DNA of 64,000 bases from CAZRWH01 sp964603905 (GCA_964603905.1 CAZRWH010000001.1:14764-78763), one strand, 5' to 3'; shown: positions 31,873-40,199, numbered from the stretch's first letter. Notes: generated by a model from the letters alone, not told the origin. Made by a program: numbers and translations.

Positions 31873-32313
31873 TTAAAGTTCAATTTTTTCTGGATTCTGT
31901 GCTGTGTGTGGATGTTCTTCTCCAGCATAGATCTTTAGTTTTGAAAGAACGTGTGTTCTTAGTCTGTTTCTTGGAATCATCCCTTTGATAGCTTCGAATA
32001 GAATGTTTTCAGGTTTCTTTTGAAGCATTTTCTCGGCTGTTGTAGTCTTAAGTGCTCCAGGGAATCCGCTGTGAGAGTAGTACTCTTTTTGTTCCCATTT
32101 CTTTCCTGAGAACTTAACTTTGTCAGCGTTGATTATTACAACATGGTCTCCACAATCGATATGAGGTGAGAATGTTGGTTTGTTTTTTCCTCTTAGTATT
32201 ACAGCTATCTCTGTAGCTAGTCTTCCTACTGTTTTATCTTTAGCGTCAACTAGGAGCCATTTACGGTCTTTATCGACGTCTTCAAGTTTTGGTGAGTATG
32301 TTTTGAATGTCAT
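31873..32313 (-). CDS. rplM: 50S ribosomal protein L13
   Basis: 146 aa, standard length. WLLVDAKDKTVGRLATEIA, the central DCGDHVVIINADKVKFSGKK and KGMIPRNRLRTHVLSKLKIY are typical. It binds 23S rRNA early in 50S assembly. It pairs with rpsI as usual and starts one base after rplQ. Confidence 0.97.
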   Translation of the reverse strand: MTFKTYSPKLEDVDKDRKWLLVDAKDKTVGRLATEIAVILRGKNKPTFSPHIDCGDHVVIINADKVKFSGKKWEQKEYYSHSGFPGALKTTTAEKMLQKKPENILFEAIKGMIPRNRLRTHVLSKLKIYAGEEHPHTAQNPEKIEL

Positions 32314-32314
32314 T

Positions 32315-32665
32315 TTAAATAAACTTTACGATTACCATTGGTGCTGCGTCTCCAGCTCTCATGCCGGCTTTTACGCTAGTTGTGTATCCTGACGATCTGT
32401 CTGCGTATCGAGTTGCAATCACTTCGATTAGCTTCTTTGCAGCATTCTTGTCGTTTAGGTGTTGGTTTACAGCTCTGATTGATAGCATCTTGTCTGTTCC
32501 TTTTGCTTTGTTAATCAGTTTGTCCATAAAGCCTTTTAGAAGCTTAGCTCTTGCTTCAGTTGTTTTAATTTGTTCGTGAAGCACAAGTGATTCTGCTAGT
32601 CCTCTCATTAGTGCTTCCCTTCTGCTCTTTGGGAGCGTCAGTCGTCTTTTTTTCTGGTGCCTCAT
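32315..32665 (-). CDS. rplQ: 50S ribosomal protein L17
   Basis: 116 aa, the compact bacterial form. MRHQKKRRLTLPKSRREALMR is the expected RNA-binding start, and VLHEQIKTTEARAKLLKGF follows. The start lies five bases after a heptamer array (32670-32703) whose mRNA sense lacks G. One base separates its stop from rplM. Confidence 0.97.
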   Translation of the reverse strand: MRHQKKRRLTLPKSRREALMRGLAESLVLHEQIKTTEARAKLLKGFMDKLINKAKGTDKMLSIRAVNQHLNDKNAAKKLIEVIATRYADRSSGYTTSVKAGMRAGDAAPMVIVKFI

Positions 32666-32669
32666 GATA

Positions 32670-32703
32670 TTAGAATTTGGAATTTTGAATTATGAATTTT
32701 GAG
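32670..32703 (-). repeat. heptamer array in rplQ leader (ATTTTGA type)
   Basis: ATTTGGA, ATTTTGA, ATTATGA, ATTTTGA units, 7-base period, end five bases before the rplQ start. In mRNA sense this is TCAAAAT-like and G-free. Confidence 0.75.
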
Positions 32704-32710
32704 GGTGGTT

Positions 32711-33688
32711 TTACTCTTCTTCTGATAGATCTAGGTCTCGTTCTTGAAGTGCTGATCTTACCTCTGTCAGAGCTTTTTTACCGAATCCTCTTAGGTTGTT
32801 CAGTTTAGCCTCTGTGCATTTTGTAAGCTGTTCGATTGAACCGATTCCTCCGTTGATAAGAGAGTTTAGAGTTCTTGGTGATAGACCTAGAATCTCAATC
32901 GGTGTGTACATCTCTTGAGCAGGTTTTTTCGCTTCTTCTGCGGCGCTTTTCTTAGCGATTGTCTCGAAGTCACTTAGGAACTCTGCTTCAACAGGTGTGT
33001 CAGCTTTGTCGAATAGCGTGAAGTAAGATTCAAGTACGTTTGCAGCGAACTTGATTGCGTCTTCAGGGTCGATTGAACCATTTGTTTCAATCTCCATGAT
33101 CAGCTTGTCGAGGTTTGTCATGTTTCCTACACGAGTTGCCTCAACGTCATATTTGATTTTTTTAACGGGTGCGAATACTCTGTCTACTTCGATTAGTTCA
33201 GCGTCTTGTCCTTCTTTTTTGTCTAGAGTTGATGGTTTGTATCCAACTCCTTTTTCAAGAATTACTTCCATCTCTATGTTTCCTCCTTTGTCTAGAGTTG
33301 TGATGTATAGATCTGGATTCAGTATTTTTACGTCGCTTGGAGTTTCGAATTTCTTTGCTGTTACTTCTCCTGCTTTGTTAGCAGATAGCTTGATGATCGA
33401 TGGTTCTGTTGTTTCTTTCTTTACGTCCAGTTTCTTTAGATTCAGGATGATGTCCAAAACACTTTCTTTAACCCCTTTCAAGGTTGCGTACTCGTGTGTT
33501 ATACCTTTGATTTTTACTCCAGCCACTGCCGATCCTGGTAGTGACGAAAGTAGAACTCTTCTTAGAGCGTTACCTAAAGTCATACCATATCCTGATGGTA
33601 GTGGGCTCAGAGTGATGACTGCATGAAAGTCATCCTTTTTGTCGATAACGAACTTTGGGAGTCCGATTTCTTCCTGGATAATGTGCAT
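32711..33688 (-). CDS. rpoA: RNA polymerase alpha subunit
   Basis: 325 aa. The N-terminal dimerisation domain (GYGMTLGNALRRVLLSSLPGSA near residue 34; DGSID-like NGSIDPEDAIKFAA) joins through a linker (about 230-255) to the C-terminal DNA/activator-binding domain (IEILGLSPRTLNSLINGGIG, LNNLRGFGKKALTEV). It assembles with beta and beta' encoded about 27 kb upstream in the same direction. It lies between rpsD and rplQ as in the classic alpha operon. Confidence 0.98.
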   Translation of the reverse strand: MHIIQEEIGLPKFVIDKKDDFHAVITLSPLPSGYGMTLGNALRRVLLSSLPGSAVAGVKIKGITHEYATLKGVKESVLDIILNLKKLDVKKETTEPSIIKLSANKAGEVTAKKFETPSDVKILNPDLYITTLDKGGNIEMEVILEKGVGYKPSTLDKKEGQDAELIEVDRVFAPVKKIKYDVEATRVGNMTNLDKLIMEIETNGSIDPEDAIKFAANVLESYFTLFDKADTPVEAEFLSDFETIAKKSAAEEAKKPAQEMYTPIEILGLSPRTLNSLINGGIGSIEQLTKCTEAKLNNLRGFGKKALTEVRSALQERDLDLSEEE

Positions 33689-33735
33689 ATGTGAGAAGAA
33701 TTAGGGGATGAAGAGGGAATATATAATTTTTAGTT

Positions 33736-34362
33736 TTACTTAGAGTAGAACTCAACGATTAGCTGAGTGTCGATGCTGCTTTCGCCGTCATCTGCTTCTG
33801 GCATGTTGATGATTTCTCCTTTCAGGTTTGAAAGGTCAACGTTTAGCCATTTTGGAGCTTTGAATTTCTTATTCTCTTTCGCTGGTTTGAATAGCTCGCT
33901 TCCTTGGCTTGCTTTTCGTACTTCGATCTTGTCTCCAACTTTTACTTGAATAGATGGGATGTCTACTCGTCGTCCGTTTAGCTTCACTAGTCCGTGTCCT
34001 ACAGCTTGTCTTGCTTGGTCTCTTGATTCTGTAAATCCAGCTCTGTAAACAACGTTGTCTAGTCTGACTTCTAGTTGTTTTAGAAGTTCTCCACCTGTAG
34101 GTCCGTCTTTGCGGTCAGCTACAGAATAGTATTTCTTGAACTGTTTTTCTCCGATTCCGTAAATTCTTCGTGCTTTTTGTTTAGCTCGAAGCTGTTTTGC
34201 GTATTCAGATTGTTTCTTGAAAGTGTTTTTACCTACTTGTCCTGGAGCGTAATTTCTTCGAGTGATTGCGCATTTTTGTCCTTCGCATCGTGCACCTTTC
34301 AGAAAGAGTTTTTCTCCTTCTCGTCGGCATAGTTTGCATTTTGGACCTGTGTATCTTGACAT
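33736..34362 (-). CDS. rpsD: 30S ribosomal protein S4 (zinc form)
   Basis: 208 aa. Cysteines 9, 12, 26 and 31 (CKLC...CEGQKC) form the zinc site of the C+ type. The S4 RNA-binding domain has LEVRLDNVVYRAGF and HGLVKLNGRRVDIPS. It nucleates 30S assembly at the 16S 5' domain. A short AATTTAGA-type array (34368-34395) lies just before the start. Confidence 0.97.
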   Translation of the reverse strand: MSRYTGPKCKLCRREGEKLFLKGARCEGQKCAITRRNYAPGQVGKNTFKKQSEYAKQLRAKQKARRIYGIGEKQFKKYYSVADRKDGPTGGELLKQLEVRLDNVVYRAGFTESRDQARQAVGHGLVKLNGRRVDIPSIQVKVGDKIEVRKASQGSELFKPAKENKKFKAPKWLNVDLSNLKGEIINMPEADDGESSIDTQLIVEFYSK

Positions 34363-34367
34363 GATTA

Positions 34368-34395
34368 TGTAGAATTTAGAATTTCGTATTTAGAT
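34368..34395 (-). repeat. degenerate array in rpsD leader (AATTTAGA type)
   Basis: TAGAATT, TAGAATT, TCGTATT, TAGATTA units end five bases before the rpsD start. The mRNA sense has a single G. Confidence 0.6.
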
Positions 34396-34403
34396 TATTA
34401 GCT

Positions 34404-34778
34404 CTAGACTTTTCTTGGACGTGGTTTTCGGCATCCGTTGTGTGGGATTGGTGTTTTGTCGTAGATTGATTCGATATCTAGACCATTTGCAACCAATGCT
34501 CTGATTGCTTGCTCTCTTCCTGTTCCTACTCCCTTAACAAAAACGTCTACTTTCTCAAGTCCGAATAGTTTTGCTTTTGTTACTGCGTTTTCTGCAGCTA
34601 CTTGAGCTGCGTAAGGTGTAGATTTTTTAGAACCTTTGAAGCCATTAGCTCCTGCGCTACTCCATGCGATCACGTCGCCGCTTTCGTCTGTGATTGTCAC
34701 AATTGTGTTGTTGTAACTAGCGCTGATATATACTTGTCCTTTTGTTATACTTCTTCGTTTTTTAGTTGAAGTTGCCAT
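34404..34778 (-). CDS. rpsK: 30S ribosomal protein S11
   Basis: 124 aa. GQVYISASYNNTIVTITDESG, SSAGANGFKGSKKSTPYAAQ and the end PIPHNGCRKPRPRKV are all standard. It is in the platform of the 30S, near the mRNA exit. Its leader carries a GAGTAGT-type array at 34787-34810. Confidence 0.97.
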   Translation of the reverse strand: MATSTKKRRSITKGQVYISASYNNTIVTITDESGDVIAWSSAGANGFKGSKKSTPYAAQVAAENAVTKAKLFGLEKVDVFVKGVGTGREQAIRALVANGLDIESIYDKTPIPHNGCRKPRPRKV

Positions 34779-34786
34779 TATTACTT

Positions 34787-34810
34787 AGTTAGTAGTGAGT
34801 GATGAGTAGT
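34787..34810 (-). repeat. heptamer array in rpsK leader
   Basis: AGTTAGT, AGTGAGT, GATGAGT, AGT units with 7-base period lie eight bases upstream of the rpsK ATG. They are G-free in mRNA sense. Confidence 0.75.
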
Positions 34811-35191
34811 TTATTTCTTAGTTTCTTTTCTTCGTCCGCTTCCCATGGTTACTTTCTTTCCACGTCTTGTTCGTGCATTTGTCTTAGTCTTTTGTCCTCT
34901 TGATGGAAGTCTTCTTCTGTGTCGGTAGCCTCTATAAGATCCAGCGTCTTGTAGACGTTTCACGTCTAGAGCAACCTTTCTTCGAAGGTCTCCTTCTGTA
35001 GTTAGTTTGTCGATACGTTCTCTTAGCTTTGCAACATCTCCTTCTGAAAGTGCGTGCACTTTCGTGTTTCCGTTGATGTTTAGATCAGTCAAGATTTCTT
35101 GACTTACGCTTTTGCCGATACCGTGGATGTAGGTAAGGGCGATAACGATTCTTTTATCTTTGGGCAAATTTACGCCGCAAATACGCGCCAT
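34811..35191 (-). CDS. rpsM: 30S ribosomal protein S13
   Basis: 126 aa. It starts MARICGVNLPKDKRIVIALTY, with HGIGKSVSQEIL and the basic C-terminal tail RGQKTKTNARTRRGKK that contacts P-site tRNA. It lies between rpmJ and rpsK in the usual order. Confidence 0.97.
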   Translation of the reverse strand: MARICGVNLPKDKRIVIALTYIHGIGKSVSQEILTDLNINGNTKVHALSEGDVAKLRERIDKLTTEGDLRRKVALDVKRLQDAGSYRGYRHRRRLPSRGQKTKTNARTRRGKKVTMGSGRRKETKK

Positions 35192-35208
35192 GGTTAAATT
35201 AAGTTAAA

Positions 35209-35322
35209 TTATCCTTGCTTTTGCTTATGCTTAGGGTTCTCGCAGATGACTCTGACGATGTTACATCGCTTGATGATGCGACATTTTTCACACATTTTCT
35301 TTACAGATGGTCGTACCTTCAT
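35209..35322 (-). CDS. rpmJ: 50S ribosomal protein L36
   Basis: 37 aa: MKVRPSVKKMCEKCRIIKRC, then IVRVICENPKHKQKQG. The C-x2-C...C...H zinc ribbon is complete (C11, C14, C27, H32 in this copy). It lies 15 bases downstream of infA and 17 bases before rpsM, the usual position. Confidence 0.96.
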   Translation of the reverse strand: MKVRPSVKKMCEKCRIIKRCNIVRVICENPKHKQKQG

Positions 35323-35337
35323 GATTTTGAATGAAAT

Positions 35338-35571
35338 TTATGATTTGTGACGGAAGACGATTCGGCCTTGAGTTAGGTCATAAGGCGTTAGTTCAACTGT
35401 TACCTTGTCTCCAGGTAGGATTCGGATGTAGTTCTTGCGCATCTTACCTGATAGATGGGCTCTGATTGAATGATCCGCAGGGTAGTTAGGGTCGTCGATT
35501 TTAACTTCGAATGTCGTGCTAGGCAGACAAGTTACTACGACTCCTTCAACTTGAATTGTGTCACCACCCAT
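35338..35571 (-). CDS. infA: translation initiation factor IF-1
   Basis: 77 aa OB-fold protein that occupies the A site during initiation. IQVEGVVVTCLPSTTFEVKI, HLSGKMRKNYIRILPGDKV and the closing DLTQGRIVFRHK are typical. The loop DDPNYPADHSIRA is a few residues longer than the usual ENGHEVLA loop. It has its own promoter (35630-35658) and a short structured leader. Confidence 0.96.
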   Translation of the reverse strand: MGGDTIQVEGVVVTCLPSTTFEVKIDDPNYPADHSIRAHLSGKMRKNYIRILPGDKVTVELTPYDLTQGRIVFRHKS

Positions 35572-35593
35572 GGGAAATTTTTTATACGTCTAA

Positions 35594-35623
35594 CCTGTAA
35601 AACAGGGCTCTGGTATACAGAGC
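35594..35623 (-). promoter_or_regulatory. two-hairpin leader of infA
   Basis: In mRNA order GCTCTG-TATAC-CAGAGC is followed at once by CCTGT-TTTT-ACAGG. Both stems are perfect, just downstream of the predicted infA transcription start. It is a possible autoregulatory or processing site. Confidence 0.45.
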
Positions 35624-35629
35624 TCTTGG

Positions 35630-35658
35630 ATTTTATAGGAAGAGAGTCCCTATTGCAA
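35630..35658 (-). promoter_or_regulatory. infA promoter TTGCAA-17-TAAAAT
   Basis: Minus-strand hexamers TTGCAA (35653-35658) and TAAAAT (35630-35635) are 17 bases apart, identical to the carA promoter pair. They lie between map and infA, so the infA-rpmJ-rpsM-alpha genes can be transcribed separately. Confidence 0.6.
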
Positions 35659-35681
35659 GCCCTTTTTCGGCTTTTTTCAGA

Positions 35682-36440
35682 TTAGCTTGACAGGCTTAGT
35701 ATTTCGTTGCCTAGTGGCGTTATTGCGATCGTATGTTCGACTTGTATTGCCAGAGAGGAGTCTGCGGTTATTATGGTCCATTTATCTGCTAATGTTTTCG
35801 TCTTTCTGGTTCCGACTGCGATTATTGGTTCAATTGCGAATGTCATCCCGGGTTTTATGGTAGGGCCGCTTCCTTTTTTGCCGAAATTGTTGATTGCTGG
35901 AGGTTCGTGCAGGTTTCTTCCTACTCCATGACCTGTTAATTCTCTGATTATATGGTAGCCGGCTTTATGTACTACTGACTGTATTGCGTTCCCGATGTCT
36001 CCTATTTTGTTACCTGGTATAGCTGCGTTGATGCCATCTGCTAGTGCTTTTTCTGCTACTTTTAGTAGTCGTGCTGCTTCTGGATTTTTGTCGTTCCCGC
36101 CTACGATATAAGATATTGCTGAGTCTGTGATTAATCCTTTGTGTGTTATTCCACAGTCTATACTTACAAGATCACCTTCTTGGATAGGCTTGTCGTTTGG
36201 AATGGTGTGTACGACCTCATTGTTTACGGAAGAGCATATAGCTCCAGGAAAACCATGATATCCCAGGAATGAGGGCGTGACGTTGTGTTTTTCGCAATAT
36301 TTTCTGGCTATATCATCAAGTTGCCTGGTTGTTGTTCCAACCTTGGTGGCTTTTTTGATTTTTTGAAGAAGCGTGCCTAAAAGTTTTCCTCCTTCACGCA
36401 TTGCTTGAAGTTCTGCCTCAGTTTTGATGATAATCGCCAT
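35682..36440 (-). CDS. map: methionine aminopeptidase, type I
   Basis: 252 aa. It removes the initiator Met from new proteins. Metal ligands are visible in SIDCG, ITDSA, ELTGHGVGRNLHEPP, FAIEPI and IQVEHT. GYHGFPGAICSSVNNEVVH is the substrate-side strand. Its ATG overlaps the adk stop by one base (TAATG), indicating coupling. secY-adk-map-infA is the common bacterial order. Confidence 0.97.
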   Translation of the reverse strand: MAIIIKTEAELQAMREGGKLLGTLLQKIKKATKVGTTTRQLDDIARKYCEKHNVTPSFLGYHGFPGAICSSVNNEVVHTIPNDKPIQEGDLVSIDCGITHKGLITDSAISYIVGGNDKNPEAARLLKVAEKALADGINAAIPGNKIGDIGNAIQSVVHKAGYHIIRELTGHGVGRNLHEPPAINNFGKKGSGPTIKPGMTFAIEPIIAVGTRKTKTLADKWTIITADSSLAIQVEHTIAITPLGNEILSLSS

Positions 36441-37075
36441 TAAAATAGATGTTTTATAGCTTCCTTTAGTTCTTTATCTACGTTTTCTATGTCTTGTGCG
36501 CCGTTTATTTTGATCATTTTGCCTTCTGATGCATATTTGTCGATTACTGGCATCGTTTCGTTTGTGTAAGCATGGATTCTTGTTGCGATGGCATCTGCGT
36601 TGTCATCTTTTCTTACTACAAGTTCTCCTCCACATTTTTCACACTTTTCCTCTGTGTATTTAGCTGGGTAAACCTCTTTGCAATTGCCGCATATTCGTCG
36701 AGTTGTGAGTCTTTGCATTGCAACCTCTTCAGAGATTTCTATCAAAACTCCTGTAAATTCTCTGCCCATTTTTACCATTAATGCATCGAATGTTTCTGAC
36801 TGTTCCATCTTTCTTGGAATTCCATCAAAAAGTACATTTGTACCTTCCGGTAGATTTGCCATGAAATCTTCGATTATCTCCATTACGATTTCATTTGAAA
36901 CTAGTGCTCCAGCTTCAATGATGGACTTAACTTTTTTCCCTAGCTCTGAATCTTCTTGAGCAAGCTTTCTAAGTGCAGCTCCTGTTTCAAAAATTTGTAG
37001 GTTGTACTCTTTGGAAATAAGTTTCCCTTGAGTTCCTTTACCCGAGCCTTGCATTCCAAATAGTACTAAGTCCAT
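36440..37075 (-). CDS. adk: adenylate kinase (zinc LID)
   Basis: 211 aa. It interconverts AMP, ADP and ATP. The P-loop GMQGSGKGTQ is at residues 7-16, DGIPRKMEQ contacts AMP, and the LID has a four-cysteine zinc site (CGNCKEV...CEKCGG) as in Gram-positive enzymes. The start follows a hairpin at 37102-37128 downstream of secY. Confidence 0.97.
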   Translation of the reverse strand: MDLVLFGMQGSGKGTQGKLISKEYNLQIFETGAALRKLAQEDSELGKKVKSIIEAGALVSNEIVMEIIEDFMANLPEGTNVLFDGIPRKMEQSETFDALMVKMGREFTGVLIEISEEVAMQRLTTRRICGNCKEVYPAKYTEEKCEKCGGELVVRKDDNADAIATRIHAYTNETMPVIDKYASEGKMIKINGAQDIENVDKELKEAIKHLF

Positions 37076-37101
37076 TTTTAGTTTTGATTATGAAATAAAA
37101 T

Positions 37102-37128
37102 AAAAGGTGTTTCATCGAAACACCTTTT
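37102..37128. terminator. intrinsic terminator or attenuator between secY and adk
   Basis: AAAAGGTGTTTC and GAAACACCTTTT form a perfect 12-bp stem around a 3-base loop. Its A/T ends make it terminator-like in both directions. Its place inside the operon suggests partial termination after secY. Confidence 0.75.
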
Positions 37129-37167
37129 AGCATGTAATTAACTTAGCTTCAACTAAGAAATGACTTT

Positions 37168-38466
37168 TTAATAGAATTTCTCGTAATTGTGCATGATCAG
37201 TTGAGAGTTAACTTGTCTAATTAGCTCAAGTACAACTCCTACAACGATAATCATTCCCGCTCCACTAATTAGCATTGGCACAGATCCTCCACTTGTTCCA
37301 GAAAGCATTTGTTGCATCAGGATAGGGGATACAGCGATGAATGCTAGGAATGTTCCACCGAAAAGATTTAGCCTGTCTGACACCTTTGCAAGATATTCAG
37401 CAGTTTGTTTCCCCGGTCGAATTCCTGGGATGAATCCTCCACGTTTTTGAATGCTATCTGCAATTTTAGTAGGGTCAAAAGTGATTGATACATAGAAGAA
37501 TGTAAATCCAATGATTAGGAGGAAATATGTAACCATGTATAGAGGCTCTCCAACCATGAATGCTGTTTGCATCCATTCTCCTAGTGAAACTGTCCATCCT
37601 GACTCACCATTTGCCATAAATTGTCCAAGTACAGAAGGGAAGGTGATCATTGAAACTGCGAAGATGATAGGGATCATTCCCGCTTGATTGATTCTTATTG
37701 GTAGTGATGCTTGTTCTCCTTTGTTTGATTTTCTGTGTCCTGCGTATGTAATTGGAATTCTTCTTTGTCCTTCACCTACCATTACGATAAGGATAGTTAG
37801 GATAACTGTTCCAATTACTCCTGCTACAAAAGAAATTAGCTTTGTAGGATCTTCTGATGCAAGTGCTAGTGATTGACCAGCTACTCCTGGTACCGCTGAT
37901 AGGATACCTGCGAAGATAAGAATTGATATACCGTTAGAGATTCCTTTCTCTGTCATTATTTCACCAAGCCACATCATCAAAACTGCTCCAGCTGATATTA
38001 CTACCATTATAGGAAGTATAACCAATGGATCGTGAATGTTTGTGATTATGTCAGCTTGTGCTTGTGAATTGATAAGCAAGATCATTCCGTAAGATTGCAG
38101 GAACGCAAGAGGGAAGGTAAGCCATCGTGTGTAAGATGTTATCTTTTGTCTTCCTTGTGCTCCTTCTTTCGAAAGTTGATCTAGTTTAGGAACGATTACT
38201 TGAAGTAGCTGCATGATGATAACAGCGTTGATGTAAGGAGATAGTCCCATCAATACGATTGAGAAATTCCTTGCACTTCCACCTGTAAGTAGGCTGAAAG
38301 CTCCAAGTATTTTATTCCTGTCGAATACAGCTTGTAACGCTTCAAGATTTACTCCTGGGATAGTTACATGAGCCAGTAAACGATAGATTACTATTGCGAA
38401 TAAAGTGAATAGGATTTTTTGTCTAAGATCCTTTGCTTGCCAGATTTGGCCGATGTATTTGAACAT
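37168..38466 (-). CDS. secY: preprotein translocase channel subunit SecY
   Basis: 432 aa, ten expected helices. The N-terminal LRQKILFTLFAIVIYRLLAHVTIPGVN, the plug region (FSLLTGGSARNFSIVLMGLSPYINA), the basic cytosolic loop VGEGQRRIPITYAGHR and the FTFFYVSITFDPTKIAD segment are all present. It forms the Sec channel that would export the SLH, WxL-like and lipoprotein products seen in this window. Confidence 0.97.
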   Translation of the reverse strand: MFKYIGQIWQAKDLRQKILFTLFAIVIYRLLAHVTIPGVNLEALQAVFDRNKILGAFSLLTGGSARNFSIVLMGLSPYINAVIIMQLLQVIVPKLDQLSKEGAQGRQKITSYTRWLTFPLAFLQSYGMILLINSQAQADIITNIHDPLVILPIMVVISAGAVLMMWLGEIMTEKGISNGISILIFAGILSAVPGVAGQSLALASEDPTKLISFVAGVIGTVILTILIVMVGEGQRRIPITYAGHRKSNKGEQASLPIRINQAGMIPIIFAVSMITFPSVLGQFMANGESGWTVSLGEWMQTAFMVGEPLYMVTYFLLIIGFTFFYVSITFDPTKIADSIQKRGGFIPGIRPGKQTAEYLAKVSDRLNLFGGTFLAFIAVSPILMQQMLSGTSGGSVPMLISGAGMIIVVGVVLELIRQVNSQLIMHNYEKFY

Positions 38467-38486
38467 TTATTTGTTTAGTTAGGTGG

Positions 38487-39011
38487 TTAGCCTTTTTTAG
38501 AATTTTTAGCGTTCTTTGCTTTTGCTTCTTCTTTTTTCTTAATCAGCACTTCTTTACGTTTTCTGTTTGGATTTCCAAGTGCTTCTACTGTACCACCTGC
38601 TTTCTCTATTTTTGCTTGAGCAGCTTTAGATACGCTTTCAACTGTTATTGTGATTTTTCTTGTGATTTCTCCTTGGCTAAGTACTTTCACAGGTTTGTCT
38701 GCGTGATCGATTAGACCAGCTTTTTTAAGAGCGTCTTTGTCGAATTTTGCACCTTTGATCTCTTCAAGTTGGCTTAGGTTGACAACTTGGTATCGAACTT
38801 TGTTCGGGTTTTTGAAACCTTTTAGCTTTGGCATTTTTCGGATCAGAGGTGTTTGTCCTCCTTCGAATCCTGGCCTTCTTTTTCCTCCACTTCTAGAAGA
38901 TTGTCCGTTCATTCCTCTTCCTGAGTAGGTTCCTCGTTGAGACCCATTGCCGCGACCAACTCTTTTTTTGGTCTTTTGTGTAGCCGGCTTTTTAAGTGTG
39001 TTTAGTGCCAT
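38487..39011 (-). CDS. rplO: 50S ribosomal protein L15
   Basis: 174 aa. KKRVGRGNGSQRGTYSGRG and GGKRRPGFEGGQTPLIRKMP are the long basic arm, and the globular end has VKVLSQGEITRKITI. A Lys/Ala-rich tail (KKKEEAKAKNAKNSKKG) extends past the family norm. It directly follows rpsE; rpmD is missing between them. Confidence 0.97.
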   Translation of the reverse strand: MALNTLKKPATQKTKKRVGRGNGSQRGTYSGRGMNGQSSRSGGKRRPGFEGGQTPLIRKMPKLKGFKNPNKVRYQVVNLSQLEEIKGAKFDKDALKKAGLIDHADKPVKVLSQGEITRKITITVESVSKAAQAKIEKAGGTVEALGNPNRKRKEVLIKKKEEAKAKNAKNSKKG

Positions 39012-39015
39012 ATTA

Positions 39016-39048
39016 GGTAGTTGTAATTATTAGTGGTAGTTGTAGTAC
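39016..39048 (-). repeat. hexamer array in rplO leader (GTAGTT type)
   Basis: GTAGTT, GTAATT, ATTAGTG, GTAGTT, GTAGTA units end four bases before the rplO start. In mRNA sense it is ACTAC-rich with no internal G. Confidence 0.75.
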
Positions 39049-39051
39049 TAA

Positions 39052-39729
39052 TTAATTTTTAGTAGTAGCTTTTTCTTCTTTTTTAGTTGCTTTTGGAGCT
39101 GCTTTTTTTGCAGCAGGTTTCTTTGTCTCTTCTTTCTTCTCTGCTTTTTTTGGTGCGGCTTTCTTTGGTGCCGGCTTTGCAGCAGGTTTTTTCTCTGTCT
39201 TTGTTGGAGCTGCTTTCTTTGCTTCCTCCTCTTTTACCTTCTTATTTGGATCTTCTTTGTATCGTAGTTTTGATAGTGCTTCGTGAACTGCTTTTACACA
39301 GTTTAGTTTGTTGTTTGAACCTAGTGATTTACTTAGGATGTTGTGAATTCCTGCTAGTTCAACAACTTTCCTTACAGGTCCTCCAGCAATAATACCAGTA
39401 CCTGGTCCCGCAGGGATTAGTAGAACCTCTGCACTTTTGAATTTGTGTTGGATTCTGTGAGGGATTGTGTCTCCGTATAGGTTTACCGTGATAAGGTTTC
39501 TTTTAGCTTTAGCTACCGCTTTTTTAATTGCTCCTTGTACCTCTACAGATTTTCCAGCTCCTACTCCTACTTTTCCTTTTCTGTTTCCGATTACTACTGT
39601 TGCTCGGAATCGTAGCCTTCGACCACCTTTAACTACACGTGTTACACGGTCGATTTGTATTACTTCTTCGTCGAACTCTTTTGGTTCTGCTTTGCGTCCT
39701 CGTCTTTTGTTGAAAGGTTTTTTAGCCAT
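39052..39729 (-). CDS. rpsE: 30S ribosomal protein S5 with long Lys/Ala tail
   Basis: 225 aa. The core (IQIDRVTRVVKGGRRLRFRA, VIGNRKGKVGVGAGKS, IPAGPGTGIIAGGPVRKV, SLGSNNKLN) ends near residue 163. About 60 residues of Lys/Ala/Pro/Glu repeats (KKAAPTKTEKKPAAKPAP and on) follow. S5 helps form the mRNA entry site. The upstream spacer carries the hairpin plus array leader module and dispersed element copy 2. Confidence 0.97.
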   Translation of the reverse strand: MAKKPFNKRRGRKAEPKEFDEEVIQIDRVTRVVKGGRRLRFRATVVIGNRKGKVGVGAGKSVEVQGAIKKAVAKAKRNLITVNLYGDTIPHRIQHKFKSAEVLLIPAGPGTGIIAGGPVRKVVELAGIHNILSKSLGSNNKLNCVKAVHEALSKLRYKEDPNKKVKEEEAKKAAPTKTEKKPAAKPAPKKAAPKKAEKKEETKKPAAKKAAPKATKKEEKATTKN

Positions 39730-39734
39730 TTATA

Positions 39735-39767
39735 GTTTGAATTTAGAATTTAATATTTGATGATTGA
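39735..39767 (-). repeat. degenerate array in rpsE leader
   Basis: AGTTTGA, ATTTAGA, ATTTAAT, ATTTGAT, GATTGATTG units lie six bases from the rpsE ATG. They are nearly G-free in mRNA sense. Confidence 0.6.
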
Positions 39768-39793
39768 TTGTGGAGCTCTTCGAGCAAGTTATT
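39768..39793 (-). repeat. leader hairpin element, rpsE copy
   Basis: GAGCTCTTCGAGCAAGTTA on the plus strand. Stem GCTC/GAGC replaces the GCCC/GGGC of the copies at fusA, rpsL and rplF, a compensatory change. In mRNA sense it precedes the array and then the rpsE start. Confidence 0.65.
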
Positions 39794-39796
39794 GAT

Positions 39797-39831
39797 GCCG
39801 CTAGGACCGCCTTGCTTCCTTGCGGTGCTAG
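39797..39831 (-). repeat. dispersed GC-rich element, copy 2
   Basis: In minus-strand sense CTAGCACCGCAAGGAAGC is followed by AAGGCGGTCCTAGCGGC. It begins at the TAG stop codon of rplR. It shares GCAAGGAAGC-A-GGCGGTCC-AGCGG with copies 1, 3 and 4. Confidence 0.5.
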
Positions 39832-40172
39832 AATTTTAGGCCACTTTCTCGTGCGCCTTCGGCAATCGCTTTTACGCGACCGTGGTATTTGTATCCGTTT
39901 CTGTCGAATACGCATTCTTTGATTCCTTGGTCTACTGCTAGTTTCCCGATTTCAAGTCCAATTTGTTTTGCTTTTTCGATCTTTGTTCCTTCTTTTATCT
40001 TCAAGTCTGAAGCTGCACATAGCGTTACTCCCTTAGAATCGTCGATTAGTTGTACGTAATTAGCGTTTAGGCTTCGAAATACGATTAGACGTGGCCTTTT
40101 CGATGTTCCAGACAGTTTGGCTCGAATTTTGCCGTGTCGTTTAAGTCGTTTAGTTGTTTTTTCTGAAGTCAT
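39828..40172 (-). CDS. rplR: 50S ribosomal protein L18
   Basis: 114 aa. KRHGKIRAKLSGTSKRPRLIVFRSLNANYVQLID and the end YHGRVKAIAEGARESGLKF are typical. It binds 5S rRNA with L5. The TAG stop lies in dispersed element copy 2. Confidence 0.97.
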   Translation of the reverse strand: MTSEKTTKRLKRHGKIRAKLSGTSKRPRLIVFRSLNANYVQLIDDSKGVTLCAASDLKIKEGTKIEKAKQIGLEIGKLAVDQGIKECVFDRNGYKYHGRVKAIAEGARESGLKF

Positions 40173-40199
40173 TTCTTAAATATGGTTATTTTTAATGGT

